Origin: Nonomuraea sp. PA05 | GTDB taxonomy: Bacteria > Actinomycetota > Actinomycetes > Streptosporangiales > Streptosporangiaceae | NCBI RefSeq assembly: GCF_008086045.1 | Contig: NZ_VSEY01000021.1 | Coordinates: 161,485-225,484 of the forward strand | Direction: 5' to 3' | Length of the DNA stretch: 64,000 bases | Shown: positions 8,366 to 17,755 of the stretch, in pieces | Position numbering within the stretch: the stretch's first letter is position 1 | Layout: each line of letters starts with the position of its first letter | Made by a program: the position numbers and the translations under genes | The notes under the pieces: generated by a model | Told to the model about the DNA's origin: nothing | Database searches by the model: none | The model's input: only the letters and a program-made list of their open reading frames with translations

Positions 8366-9109
8366 ATGGGCAAGTACGAGAACAAGAACGTGGTGATCAC
8401 CGGCGGCAGCAGCGGTTTCGGTCTCGCCACCGCGCGGCTGCTGGTGAGCGAAGGTGCGCGCGTTCTGATCACCGGACGTGACCAGGCCACCTTGGACGCC
8501 GCCCGTGAGCAACTCGGCGGCGACACCATCGCCGTGCGCAGCGACGCGGCGTCACTGTCGGACATCGAGGCGCTGGCCGACCGGGTGAAGGCCGAGTTCG
8601 GCACCGTGCACGCCGTGTTCGCCAACGCGGGGGTGAACGGGTTCGCGCCCTTCGAGGCGACCAGCGAGGAACTGTTCGACCAGGTGCTGACCATCAACGC
8701 CAAGGGCCCGTACTTCACCGTGCAGAAGCTCGCCCCGCTGCTGGCCGAGGGCGGCGGCGTGGTCCTCACCACCTCCGTCGCGAACGTCCTGGGGCTGCCG
8801 ATGCTCAGCGCGTACGCGGCCAGCAAGGCCGCGCTGCGGTCCATGACCCGCAGCCTGGCCCGCGAGCTGCTGCCCCGCAAGATCCGCGTCAACGCGGTCA
8901 GCCCGGGGCCGATCGACTCCGGGATCCTCGACAAGTCGATGCCCAAGGAGGCGGCCGAGCAGACCAAGGCGCAGATGGCCGCGGAGAACCCGATGCAGCG
9001 GATGGGCACCGTGGACGAGGTGGCCAAGGCGCTCGTCTTTCTCGCGTTCGAGGCCACGTTCACGACCGGGGCCGAGCTCACCGTGGACGGCGGTGGGTCC
9101 CAGCTCTAG
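8366..9109 (+). CDS. SDR-family oxidoreductase
   Basis: A classical short-chain dehydrogenase of 247 residues. Cofactor motif TGGSSGFG at 12-19, NAG at 87-89, and a catalytic triad Ser137, Tyr150, Lys154 (SAYAASK) with the usual 13-residue Ser-Tyr spacing; a C-terminal TTGAELTVDGG is standard. Arg38 after beta strand 2 suggests NADP preference. It is divergent from a LysR regulator that probably controls it. The substrate is unknown. The start has AGGAG about eleven bases upstream. Confidence 0.92.
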   Translation: MGKYENKNVVITGGSSGFGLATARLLVSEGARVLITGRDQATLDAAREQLGGDTIAVRSDAASLSDIEALADRVKAEFGTVHAVFANAGVNGFAPFEATSEELFDQVLTINAKGPYFTVQKLAPLLAEGGGVVLTTSVANVLGLPMLSAYAASKAALRSMTRSLARELLPRKIRVNAVSPGPIDSGILDKSMPKEAAEQTKAQMAAENPMQRMGTVDEVAKALVFLAFEATFTTGAELTVDGGGSQL

Positions 9110-9113
9110 AGAA

Positions 9114-9424
9114 GGCCGCGGGCGTCGGAGCCCATCACCGAGCAGCCACGCCGACCTGCAGATCTCACCGCCGTCCTCTTCGTAACGCCGGCCGCGCAGG
9201 CCGCCTCCGGCAGCTACACCTACGTCACCCCTGCCGGGCAGGCGTTCCAGATGGTGGAGCTGACCGACGGGGCCGTCCGCTTCTCCAACGACACCACCGA
9301 CACCGCGTTCCTGTACGGCACCACGGACTGCTCCGGCGGCTGGGGACTGGTCGGGGTCGGAGCCACCTGGGACGCTCCGACCGGCGTGCGGGCCTACGCC
9401 GTACGGCTCGGCTCGACGCAGTGA
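9114..9424 (+). pseudogene. 5'-truncated remnant of a small secreted protein
   Basis: An open frame without a usable start runs into TGA at 9422. It reads like the tail of a signal peptide (LFVTPAAQAAS, cleavage after about 9207), then a compact domain of about 70 residues with motifs SYTYVTPAGQAFQMVEL and DTAFLYGTTDCSGGW and a clean C-terminus. The upstream part is charged and not signal-like, and it abuts the SDR stop. I read this as a secreted-protein gene that lost its 5' end by a rearrangement joining it to the SDR gene. A non-standard start cannot be excluded. Confidence 0.5.
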
Positions 9425-9503
9425 TCGGCGCCCGACACCGTGTCAGCGGTCGCGTCAGTTCGGCGGCGGTCCGGTGTCAGGGTGGTCGGCGATCGTACTC
9501 GTC

Positions 9504-10850
9504 ATGAACACTTCAGCCACCGCGGCCGGCGAGCCGCGCAAGAGGAACCACGACAAGATCGCACGACGGGTTCTCCGACGAACGGCCGTCACCGCACTCA
9601 CGGCCTCGCTGCTGGCCGCCGCCACCGCGGGCGTGGCCGCCGCGGACAGCGCCCCCGCACCCCAGGCCGCCACGGACAGCACGTCCGCATCCCAGGCCGC
9701 CGCGAGCAACACGTTCGCGACCCAGGCCGCCGCGAGCGACACGTCCGCGAGCCAGGCCGGCGCCGCGCAGCAGCGCCCGGAGTTGCAGCGGGCGCTGCAG
9801 GCGTTCGTCGACGCCGGTTTCCTGGGGGTGCAGCTCCAGGTCGACGACGAGCAGGGCAAGTGGGTCGGCAGCGCGGGCGTGCGCAAGCTGGGCACGAACG
9901 CCAAGCCACCGGTGAACGGCCGGTTCTACGCGGGCAGCAACACCAAGACCGTGATCGCGACCGTGGCCCTGCAACTGGTCGCCGAGGGCAAGATCGGGCT
10001 GGACGACTCGGTGGCCGGCCTCCTGCCCGAGTTCGGGCTCGACGCCCGGATCACCGTACGGATGCTGCTCCAGCACACCAGCGGCGTGTTCAACTACACC
10101 GGCGACTTCGACCCCGACGGCTCGTGGGTGCCCGGCATCCCCTCGGCGGGCCAGGAGTGGCTGCCCAACCGGCTCCGCCACTACGAGCCGGAGGAACTGG
10201 TGCGGTTCGCGCTGTCCAAGCCGGCCCGGTTCGAGCCGGGCACGGACCAGAGGTACACCAACACGAACTACACGCTGGCCGCGCTGGTGATCGAGAAGGT
10301 CACCGGCCGCTCGTACGCCGAGGAACTGCGCCGCCGCATCTTCAAGCCGCTCGGCCTCACGGGCACCTCCCTGTCAGGCGACCGCGCGCAACTCCCCGGC
10401 CCGCACTCCCACGGCTACTACAGCTACGAGGACGCCTCAGGCAAGGAGCAGGTCGTCGACATCAGCCGCCAGGACGTCTCCCTGTTGTCCGGCGCCGGCG
10501 ACCTGATCACGACCAGCCAGGACCTTCACACGTTCTTCTCCGCGCTGAACAGCGGCAAGCTCCTGCCTGCCGCGCTGCTGGCCGAGATGCGCACGCCGAA
10601 CCCGACGATGGGGTACGGCCTCGGGGTGTTCGTGCAGAACCTCGGCCCGAACTGCACCGTCCTGCGGCACAACGGCAGCCCGCCGCACGGGTACGGGGCG
10701 CTGATGTACAGCTCGCCTGATGGCAAGACGACGGTGACCGGGGCTGTTACCTGGGTGGACTCGGCCACTCGGGGGCCTGCGGCCAACTTCCAGACGTTGG
10801 TGGACGGGCTGGCCAAGGAGGTGTTCTGCGGCGGGAAGAGTGCGGGTTGA
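9504..10850 (+). CDS. Secreted serine hydrolase, beta-lactamase/DD-carboxypeptidase fold
   Basis: 448 residues. The N-terminal signal sequence follows a twin-Arg-like basic region (ARRVLRR), with a hydrophobic stretch to AAA near residue 48. A low-complexity linker of three 10-residue units (QAA..TSAS) precedes the catalytic domain. Class C-type motifs are present: SNTK (Ser-x-x-Lys) in FYAGSNTKTVI, YTNTNY for the Tyr-x-Asn motif, and HNGSPPHG for the third box. Likely a D-alanyl-D-alanine carboxypeptidase/esterase acting outside the membrane. ATG 9504 is preferred; an in-frame GTG at 9474 is possible. Confidence 0.88.
   Translation: MNTSATAAGEPRKRNHDKIARRVLRRTAVTALTASLLAAATAGVAAADSAPAPQAATDSTSASQAAASNTFATQAAASDTSASQAGAAQQRPELQRALQAFVDAGFLGVQLQVDDEQGKWVGSAGVRKLGTNAKPPVNGRFYAGSNTKTVIATVALQLVAEGKIGLDDSVAGLLPEFGLDARITVRMLLQHTSGVFNYTGDFDPDGSWVPGIPSAGQEWLPNRLRHYEPEELVRFALSKPARFEPGTDQRYTNTNYTLAALVIEKVTGRSYAEELRRRIFKPLGLTGTSLSGDRAQLPGPHSHGYYSYEDASGKEQVVDISRQDVSLLSGAGDLITTSQDLHTFFSALNSGKLLPAALLAEMRTPNPTMGYGLGVFVQNLGPNCTVLRHNGSPPHGYGALMYSSPDGKTTVTGAVTWVDSATRGPAANFQTLVDGLAKEVFCGGKSAG
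9661..9765 (+). repeat. 30-bp tandem repeat in secreted hydrolase linker
   Basis: Units begin at 9661, 9691, 9721 and (partial) 9751 with CCCAGGCCGC or a one- or two-base variant. They encode 10-residue units of QAA(A/T) followed by Ser/Thr-rich residues, between signal peptide and catalytic domain. In-frame length change would alter only the spacer. Confidence 0.85.
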
Positions 10851-10936
10851 TGCCTGGCCGGTACGGGCTCGCGCTGGTCAGGGCGAGCCCTGCCGTTGAG
10901 GGCCCGTGGGCGGGTGGGGCGCTGGTGCCGCGCTCG

Positions 10937-11602
10937 CTATTCCTTGAGGCTGCGCAGCATCGGGGGGTGGAGGAGCTCGGCGGGGCCTCGGCGGTAGAGC
11001 TTGGCCGGGCGGCCGCCGTCTCGGGTGGTGGTGCCGCCTGTTTCCAGGAGGAAGCCTTCCGCCTTGGTGACCTTGCGGTGGAAGTTGCGGGGGTCGAGCT
11101 GGCGGCCCCAGACGATTTCGTACACCCTGCGCAGGTCGGCCACCGTGAACTGCGGGGGGCAGAAGGCGGCGCCCAGGGAGGTGTACTCGAGTTTCGCGCG
11201 GGCGCGTTCGATGCCGTCCAGCATGATGCGGCGGTGGTCGAAGGCCATGACGGCGAGTGAGTCGATGGGTTGCCAGCTCATGTGGGCCTTTTCTGAGGCC
11301 GGGAGGTCGGGGGCCAGGCCGAGGTAGGCGACGCTGAGGACGCGCTGGCGTGGGTCGCGGTCCGGGTAGCCGTACGTCTGGAGCTGCTCCAGATGGACCG
11401 GGGCGCCGGGGAGGCCCGCTCGTTCGGCGAGGATGCGGTGGGCGGCGGCCGGGAGGTCCTCGTCGAGCTGGATGAAGCCGCCGGGCAGGGACCAGCGGCG
11501 CAGGAACGGCGGGTTGTCGCGGCGCCACACGAGAGCGCACAGCGCCTGGTTGCGTACGGTGAGCACGACCAGGTCGACACTGACCGGGATGCTCGGGACC
11601 AT
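10937..11602 (-). CDS. NrtR-type Nudix/winged-helix regulator
   Basis: About 221 residues from the internal ATG at 11602 (an upstream start at 11611 is equally possible). The N-terminal half is a Nudix fold; the box reads GGFIQLDEDLPAAAHRILAERAGL, in which the REx2EE core is degraded to HRILAE, as in regulators that bind rather than hydrolyse ADP-ribose derivatives. The C-terminal half (about 145-220) is a winged helix: FTVADLRRVYEIVWGR, then RNFHRKVTKAEGFL. NrtR proteins repress NAD or sugar metabolism genes; no such gene is adjacent, so its targets lie elsewhere. Confidence 0.85.
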   Translation of the reverse strand: MVPSIPVSVDLVVLTVRNQALCALVWRRDNPPFLRRWSLPGGFIQLDEDLPAAAHRILAERAGLPGAPVHLEQLQTYGYPDRDPRQRVLSVAYLGLAPDLPASEKAHMSWQPIDSLAVMAFDHRRIMLDGIERARAKLEYTSLGAAFCPPQFTVADLRRVYEIVWGRQLDPRNFHRKVTKAEGFLLETGGTTTRDGGRPAKLYRRGPAELLHPPMLRSLKE

Positions 11603-11678
11603 GGCAGGCACGTTACACGGAGGATCACGAGCCAGCGAACCGGACGAAATGTGAGGCGGATGGCTGGGTCGCGCCTCG

Positions 11679-13499
11679 TCAGCCCCCCGCCGGCGTAGCG
11701 ACAGCCTGAGTGGAGATCCGTACGTGCAGCGGCTCCGAGGTCCCCTGCCCCGACGGTATCTTCACCCCGATCTGCACCCATTCCCCCGCGGGCACCTGAG
11801 TCCAGTCGAACGGCACCCAGGCCGTAGCCATCCCCACCGGCAACTCGTCCTCGATCGGGTCCTCATCCAGCCACCCCACCGCGGAGACCACCATCTCCTT
11901 GGTCCCCCCGGACCACGTGACGGTGACGGTGCCGTCCTTGAGGTTGTAGCCGCGTACCTCGACCCCGTCCTGAACGTCACGGGGCCGCCGGATGGCGTCC
12001 ACGGCGATGGGCCGCTGCCAGTCCTTCCCGATTTCGGTCTCAAGCGACGGCGATCCACAGGTCATGAAATCGCTCCACATATAGGAGACGATCTTCTGCA
12101 CATACCGCCCGGCCATGGTCACAGCCTGATCCAGCCGCTTCTTGTCCGTCTTGCCCCGGGTCCCCGTCGGCGCACACGGCTGCTCCCCCGAAGGCTCGAA
12201 CGCCTCCACGTTCGCCCAGAGCTCCACGTGATACCCCTGGTCGATCATCTCCTCACGAGCCGTCGCCATCTCGCGGTAATAGTCGCGCGTCGACCCGTGG
12301 TAGGCGGTGTCGTACGTGGACTCGCCCACCACCGGCCGCAGCCGCTCGTCCACCTCGCTGTCGCGTTCGTCGGGCCAGAACAGCCCGACCTTGCCGGTCC
12401 CCCGGCTGTCCTGCGGCGCGATGATCCCCACCCCGGTCTTCACCAGGGCCTTGAACCCCTCGGCCACCTGCTTGGGCGTCTGCCCGAAGGCGACGCGTTT
12501 GCGGGCGTCCAGGTAGGGGCTGATGAGGATGGGTTTGCCGAGCTCCTGGTTGACGATGGTGTGCTGGTCGGCGTAGACCTCCAGCGTCGGGTTGGTGGCC
12601 AGGGTGGCCGACATCTGGACCTCGAACGGCTGGTAGACGCCGCCGAGCGAGTCACGGCCGGCGAAGCGCACGCCGTAGTCCTGGAGGATGCGGCGGGTCA
12701 GGGTGGTGAGGGTGCCGAGGTGACGCTTCTCGGCTCTGATCTTGTTCTTGGAGTCGCGCGGGGCGAGCGGCAGCGCGGGGAAGACGCGCATGCCGAACTG
12801 GTCGGCCAGGTCGAGGAGCTGGGTGAGGCTGTCCTTGTCCTGGTTGGAGCCGGCCACGAGGATCATGTCGTAGGAGCGGGCCTTGCTGCTGAAGTCGCAG
12901 GTGGCGTCGTCGGAGCCGTCCGGCTGGGTGATGAGCCGGTAGTAGGTGCGCTTGCCCGCCTCGACGGCGTGCTCCATGGCGGGGCAGCGGAACAGGTCCT
13001 GGCCGAACAGCTCGTCGGTGCGGTAGACGTACACGCGGCCGATGCGGTTCTCCGGGTTGGCTTCCTGGAGGTCCTGGAGGGCGGCGTCGTGGCAGCTCAG
13101 GCCGTCCTCTTCGCACGACTTGTAGAGGGAGTCGACCTCGCCCTCGTGCAGGATCTCGCCGGCGTCGCTGACGTTGCGGAACTGCAGGCCGTAGCCGATC
13201 CTGATGATCGTGTCGCCGCCGACGCTGTGGATCTCCTGGAGCTGGGTGCGCCAGGTGCACGGGTTCGACTTGGGGGTGATCCAGTAGCCGGTGACGGCGT
13301 ACGGAGCCTTCTTCTCCGTCTCGAACGTTCCACAGTCGTCGGTGAACTCATCCACCTTCGGCGTCGGCTCGGTGTTCGACGGCTTGGGCGCGGCGGTCGT
13401 GGACGCCACGGGGTCGGGGTCGCCGGTCGGCAGCACGATGATCACGGTGGCGATCACGGCCAGGATGGCTGCGCCCGCGACCAGGAAGAGCCAGCGCAC
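11679..13499 (-). CDS. Membrane-anchored DUF4434 family protein
   Basis: 606 residues. An N-terminal membrane anchor (FLVAGAAILAVIATVIIVLP) is followed by a Thr/Pro linker and a large extracytoplasmic domain. The central part (about 68-450) matches the DUF4434 TIM-barrel family: VTGYWITP, GGDTIIRIGYGLQFR, FEVQMS, KPILISPYLDARK and YHVELWANVEAF. The C-terminal 120 residues form a beta-rich domain. The family resembles glycoside hydrolases and often lies in exopolysaccharide clusters. Here it heads toward the glycosyltransferases, so a role in processing or sensing the surface glycan is a reasonable inference; the substrate is unknown. Confidence 0.8.
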   Translation of the reverse strand: MRWLFLVAGAAILAVIATVIIVLPTGDPDPVASTTAAPKPSNTEPTPKVDEFTDDCGTFETEKKAPYAVTGYWITPKSNPCTWRTQLQEIHSVGGDTIIRIGYGLQFRNVSDAGEILHEGEVDSLYKSCEEDGLSCHDAALQDLQEANPENRIGRVYVYRTDELFGQDLFRCPAMEHAVEAGKRTYYRLITQPDGSDDATCDFSSKARSYDMILVAGSNQDKDSLTQLLDLADQFGMRVFPALPLAPRDSKNKIRAEKRHLGTLTTLTRRILQDYGVRFAGRDSLGGVYQPFEVQMSATLATNPTLEVYADQHTIVNQELGKPILISPYLDARKRVAFGQTPKQVAEGFKALVKTGVGIIAPQDSRGTGKVGLFWPDERDSEVDERLRPVVGESTYDTAYHGSTRDYYREMATAREEMIDQGYHVELWANVEAFEPSGEQPCAPTGTRGKTDKKRLDQAVTMAGRYVQKIVSYMWSDFMTCGSPSLETEIGKDWQRPIAVDAIRRPRDVQDGVEVRGYNLKDGTVTVTWSGGTKEMVVSAVGWLDEDPIEDELPVGMATAWVPFDWTQVPAGEWVQIGVKIPSGQGTSEPLHVRISTQAVATPAGG

Positions 13500-13527
13500 G
13501 TTCAGGAACCTACCCGCCCTCGAAGTG

Positions 13528-14616
13528 TTACGGCTTGACCCCGGCCCAGGACTCGAGCTGTGCGACGAACCGCTTGGCGGAGTTGGGCCAGTGGTGGTTC
13601 GCGCGGGCCGCCGCGTATCCCCGCGCGCCCTGCGCCCGCCGCTCCCGTACGTCGTCGCGCAGCGTCAGCACGGCCTGCGCGACGGCCTTCGGGTCCTGCC
13701 ACGGCACCACGACGCCGCTGTCGTACCGTTCGACCAGCTCGACCGCGCGCGGTGACGGGGTCGTGATGACGGGGATGCCGTGCGCCATGTACTCCACGAT
13801 CTTGGTGGGCATGGAGTGCCGGTAGTTCGGCTCGTCGTGCAGCAGCGACAGCCCGGCCAGCGCCCCGTCGAGCCGCTTGAGCGCCTCGTCGTTCGGCATG
13901 AAGTCGCGCCACTCCAGCAGGCCTTCTGTGACGGCCTCGTTGAGCATGGCGCGGCTCTGCGGGTCGGCGTACCCGATCAGCTCCACGACCACCCGGTACG
14001 GCTGCAGCAGCTTGGCCACCTCGACCGCCTCGAACACGCCGCGGGCCCTGGACAGCCACCCGAGGTAGACGATCCGGTCGTCGCCCGGCGGGGTGACGGA
14101 GTCGGGCACCCACGTCTCGTTCGGCACGATGAGGTGCGCGTGCTTGAACCGGCCCGCGTACGCGGTCTCGGCCAGCAGCAGGTGCATGTGCCGCTCGGCG
14201 GTGCCTTCCAGCATGCGCGCCAGGAAGCGCACCGGCGGCCGGAGCAGCGACGGCAGCCACGGCTTGAGCGAGAGCGTGGCGGGGGTGTCCTCGTGGACGT
14301 CCCACACCACGGGCGGCCTGTTGCGGATGCCCCACACCGCGAAGAGCAGCTCGGGGTCGTGGATGAGGACGAGGTCGACCTTGTTGCGCATGCGCTTGAA
14401 CAGCCGCCGGGCGGCCCACACCGCGGCCACCCGTTTGCGCTGGGCGGCCCGGGGCAGGTCGACTCCGGTGACCCAAGGTCTCGGAACGACGCCGTGCGCG
14501 GTGAACGAGGCGGCGTACGTGACCTCATGACCGGCATCCACAAGGGCACGGATCTGCCTATGCAGGATCCTCGCGTCCTCGGGGTTATGCACCACCGTCA
14601 TGACGAGCACGTGCAC
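13528..14616 (-). CDS. Glycosyltransferase family 4
   Basis: 362 residues with GT-B architecture. The N-terminal acceptor domain begins MTVVHNPEDARILHRQIRAL; the C-terminal nucleotide-sugar domain has RIVYLGWLSRARGVFEAVE and the EYMAHGIPVITTPSPRAVELV motif typical of GT4 retaining enzymes. The GTG start at 14616 follows GGAGGG with an eight-base spacer and avoids overlap with the dehydrogenase gene, which a start at 14658 would create. Likely cytoplasmic or membrane-associated, adding a sugar to a lipid-linked glycan. Confidence 0.85.
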   Translation of the reverse strand: MHVLVMTVVHNPEDARILHRQIRALVDAGHEVTYAASFTAHGVVPRPWVTGVDLPRAAQRKRVAAVWAARRLFKRMRNKVDLVLIHDPELLFAVWGIRNRPPVVWDVHEDTPATLSLKPWLPSLLRPPVRFLARMLEGTAERHMHLLLAETAYAGRFKHAHLIVPNETWVPDSVTPPGDDRIVYLGWLSRARGVFEAVEVAKLLQPYRVVVELIGYADPQSRAMLNEAVTEGLLEWRDFMPNDEALKRLDGALAGLSLLHDEPNYRHSMPTKIVEYMAHGIPVITTPSPRAVELVERYDSGVVVPWQDPKAVAQAVLTLRDDVRERRAQGARGYAAARANHHWPNSAKRFVAQLESWAGVKP

Positions 14617-14635
14617 TGCGCGCAGCCCTCCGTCG

Positions 14636-15898
14636 CTACAGCCGCTCGACGCGTTCACCCTCGGCGAGCACGCCGCGGGTGTCCAGCACGAGCTTGGCGT
14701 TCGCCTCGACCATGTCGAGGTCGAACGCGGCGTGCTGCTGCATCAGCAGCGTCACGTCCGCGTTGATCACGGCCTCGGCCAGGTCTTCCTCACGCGGCAC
14801 CGGGGTGCCGTCCACCGCCCACTCCTTGACGTACGGGTCCGCGAACGAGAGCTCCGCGCCCAGCTCCAGCAGCGCACGCGCCACGGGCAGGGCCGGGGTC
14901 TCGCGCTCGTCGGCGATATCCGGTTTGTAGGTGACGCCGAGCATAACGACTCTGGCGCCGTTCACGGGCTTCTTATGCCTGTTGAGCAACCGCTGTACGC
15001 GGGCGACCACGTACGAGGGCATCCGCTCGTTGATTTCCTGTGCCAGCTCGACGAACCGGAACGGGTAGCCGAGCTTGCGCACGGTGTACGACAGGTACGA
15101 CGGGTCGACGGGGATGCAGTGCCCGCCGACGCCGGGGCCCGGCAGGAACTTGTGGAAGCCGAACGGCTTGGTGGCCGCCGCCTCGATGGCTTCCCACAGG
15201 TCGATGCCGAGCTCGTCGCAGAAGATCGCCATCTCGTTGACGAGTGCGATGTTGACGTGCCGGTAGGTGTTCTCCAGCAGCTTGGCCATCTCGGCCTCGC
15301 GGGTGCCGCTGACGGGCACCACCTGCTCGATGAACCGCCCGTAGAAGGCCGTGGCGCGGTCGCGGCAGGTCGGCGTGTAGCCGCCGACGACCTTCGGCGT
15401 GTTGCGCAGGCCGTACTTGGGGTTGCCCGGGTCGATGCGCTCAGGCGAGAAGGCGAGGTGGAAGTCCTCGCCCGCCTTCAGCCCCGAGGTCTCCAGCAGC
15501 GGCCTGGCCAGCTCGTCGGTGGTGCCGGGCCACGTGGTGGACTCCAGCACGACGAGGGTGCCCTTGCTGAGGTTGCGCGCGACGGCCTTGGTGGCGCCTT
15601 CGACGGCGGACAGGTCGGGGCGGTGGTCGTCGTCCAGCGGCGTGGGCACGCAGATGACGATCGTGTTGCTCCTGGCGAGCACGGTCTCGTCGAGCGTGGC
15701 GCTGAACCCGTTGGCCAGCATGTGCTCGAGGTCGGCGTCGGTCAGGTCATCGATGTAGGACTGTCCGGCGCTGAGTGCGTCGACCTTGGCGGGGTCCACG
15801 TCGAGGCCCACGACCCGCAGGCCGGCGGCCACAGCCTCCTTGGCGAGAGGCATGCCGACGTAGCCCAGGCCGATGACAGTCAAGTCGATTTCTGTCAC
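14636..15898 (-). CDS. Nucleotide-sugar dehydrogenase (UDP-ManNAc/UDP-GlcNAc dehydrogenase type)
   Basis: 420 residues of the UDP-glucose/GDP-mannose dehydrogenase family. It shows VIGLGYVGMPLA, the STTWPGTT loop, the FSPERIDPGNP motif, and the catalytic cysteine in GPGVGGHCIPVDPSYL. FSPERIDPGN and lengths near 420 are typical of WecC/VioA-like enzymes that oxidise UDP-N-acetylhexosamines to uronic acids, and a WecB epimerase gene lies 2 kb away, so UDP-ManNAcA is the likeliest product. Start GTG 15898 has AAAGG seven bases upstream; a GTG at 15928 would add 10 residues. Confidence 0.88.
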   Translation of the reverse strand: MTEIDLTVIGLGYVGMPLAKEAVAAGLRVVGLDVDPAKVDALSAGQSYIDDLTDADLEHMLANGFSATLDETVLARSNTIVICVPTPLDDDHRPDLSAVEGATKAVARNLSKGTLVVLESTTWPGTTDELARPLLETSGLKAGEDFHLAFSPERIDPGNPKYGLRNTPKVVGGYTPTCRDRATAFYGRFIEQVVPVSGTREAEMAKLLENTYRHVNIALVNEMAIFCDELGIDLWEAIEAAATKPFGFHKFLPGPGVGGHCIPVDPSYLSYTVRKLGYPFRFVELAQEINERMPSYVVARVQRLLNRHKKPVNGARVVMLGVTYKPDIADERETPALPVARALLELGAELSFADPYVKEWAVDGTPVPREEDLAEAVINADVTLLMQQHAAFDLDMVEANAKLVLDTRGVLAEGERVERL

Positions 15899-16016
15899 AG
15901 CTGTGCCTTTGGGAGCCGGAAACAACACTTCATGGTCGCAAAGGTTATCTCAAGTCCACCTAGCTCACGCCTAATGCGACCGAACCCGTCACAACTGGGA
16001 GGAAGATTCATGGTCA

Positions 16017-17699
16017 TCATTCGGCAAGCGAGCGGTATAGGGCTTGATAAGTCTCGGCAACGCGGCTCCAGGTCCGCTTCGCGGCGACTTCTGCGCGGCC
16101 CGCCTCGCCCATCTCGGCGCGCTTGGCCGGGTCTTCCCGCAGCCCCGCGATCGCCTTGGCCAGCGCGGCCGGATCGCCCGCGGGCACGAGCTTCCCCGCG
16201 CCGTCGGAGCCGACCAGCTCGGACAGCGCGGGCAGGTCGCTGAGCACCACGGGCTTGCCGAGCGCCATCGCCTCGACGGGTTTCAATGGCGTAACAAGTC
16301 GGCAGACGCGCAGGTCCTCGCGCGGGCAGGCGAAGATGTCGATGGCGTCCTGCGCCTGCAGCGCCTCGTCGGGGCCGACGCGTCCCGGCAGGATCGCGGT
16401 GTTCAGGCCCAGCTCCTCGACCAGCTCCAGCAGGTTGGGCCGCTCGGTGCCGTCGCCCACGATGAGCACGCGGACGGGGGTGCGCTCGTCACGCAGCAGC
16501 GCCGCGGCCCGCAGCAGGGTGGCGAAGCCCTCGTAGGCCACGATGCTCGACACCGAGCCGACCACGATCTCGTCGTCGGCGATGCCGTACTCGCGGCGGA
16601 AGGAGGCCCCGTCGTAGTGCGCGGTCAGCAGCGAGTCGTCCACGGCGTTGGGCGCCAGGTGGATCTTCTCCCTGGGCACGCCGCGCTCGACGATCTCGGC
16701 GGCCATCGTCTCGGCCAGCGTGACGACGGCGTCGGCCTCGCGCATCAGGAACGCCTCGCGGTCGCGCTGGAGCACGTGCCGCTGACTGCCGATGCGCTTG
16801 GGGTCGCGGGAGGCCCAGGTCTCCTCCAGGAAGCCGCGCACCTCGTACACGAAGGGGGTGCCCGTCCTGTCGCGCACGGCGTGCGCGATGGAGCCGTTGC
16901 GGTGGTCGGTGGCGGCGTGCAGGACCTGCGGCCGCAGCTCGGCCACGAGCTTGGTGACCCGCTCGGCGCCCCTGATGATGCGGCCCTGCGTCTCGAACGG
17001 CATCTCGCGGTGCGGCTCGGGCAGCAGCCGGTGGTAGGGGATGCCGTCGAGCTCCTCGAACGGCGTCGCGTCCGCGTGCCCCTGCAGCATCGGCCAGCCC
17101 CAGCTCGTGACCACGTGCGGGTCGATGCCGGCGGCCTTCTGCGAGGTGACGATGCGGTGGGTGCGCACGGTGTAGCCGGCCTGCGTGTACGGCAGGGCGT
17201 TGGTGACCACGTGCAGGACCCGGTTCTGGACCCGGCTCAGTATGGCCACCTTGGGCCCCGGCGGGATCGGGTCCGGGCTGATCGCGGCCAGCTCGCCCCG
17301 GTAGTAGGCGGCCCTGCGCTTGACGAACGGGTACTTGGTGTGGGCCTCCAGCACGGCGGCGGCCTCGGTGACCCGGCCGGAGTCCCAGTGCTCCTTGGCC
17401 TCGTTCCACGGCCCCTTGACCACGCGCATGCCGAACTTGCGCACCATGCGCCGGGCCCGGCGGGCGGCCGGCCAGGCGACGCTGCCGACGAAGGGCCGCA
17501 ACTTGGGCGGGAGGGTGTCGGCGGCGGCCTGGGCCACGCGCACGGGGTCTGACTTGACCTTCGTCATCACCACGCGGGAGACGATGATCGGGTGCTGGAC
17601 GAATCCCTTGAGAAGCCCACCGACGCCGGCACGGGCGGACTTCGCGGAAACCCTGTCTGCGGAACGGGAGGAGTCTTGACGACTGGCGTCGGATGCCAC
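16017..17699 (-). CDS. Glycosyltransferase family 4, long N-terminal extension
   Basis: About 560 residues. The N-terminal 130 residues are a basic, Ala-rich region without a clear domain. From about 150 on a GT-B fold follows: HVVTNALPYTQAGYTVRTHR (acceptor domain), VASDASRQ start region, HLAPNAVDDSLL, VGSVSSIVAYEGFATLL and the C-terminal PLKPVEAMALGKPVVLSD with the paired acidic residues of GT4. Start is uncertain: GTG 17699 is favoured because farther upstream codons run into the divergent wecB gene. It may be leaderless, since no good Shine-Dalgarno sequence precedes it. Confidence 0.82.
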   Translation of the reverse strand: MASDASRQDSSRSADRVSAKSARAGVGGLLKGFVQHPIIVSRVVMTKVKSDPVRVAQAAADTLPPKLRPFVGSVAWPAARRARRMVRKFGMRVVKGPWNEAKEHWDSGRVTEAAAVLEAHTKYPFVKRRAAYYRGELAAISPDPIPPGPKVAILSRVQNRVLHVVTNALPYTQAGYTVRTHRIVTSQKAAGIDPHVVTSWGWPMLQGHADATPFEELDGIPYHRLLPEPHREMPFETQGRIIRGAERVTKLVAELRPQVLHAATDHRNGSIAHAVRDRTGTPFVYEVRGFLEETWASRDPKRIGSQRHVLQRDREAFLMREADAVVTLAETMAAEIVERGVPREKIHLAPNAVDDSLLTAHYDGASFRREYGIADDEIVVGSVSSIVAYEGFATLLRAAALLRDERTPVRVLIVGDGTERPNLLELVEELGLNTAILPGRVGPDEALQAQDAIDIFACPREDLRVCRLVTPLKPVEAMALGKPVVLSDLPALSELVGSDGAGKLVPAGDPAALAKAIAGLREDPAKRAEMGEAGRAEVAAKRTWSRVAETYQALYRSLAE

Positions 17700-17755
17700 G
17701 GTGGGACCGTACCATAGGCAGCGTTTTTTCCCTTCCGCTATGAAAGGCGAGGTCA

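Noticed and set aside
15929..16016. Possible small gene between the dehydrogenase and the GT4 gene
   Set aside because: Only 88 bp and no coherent frame.
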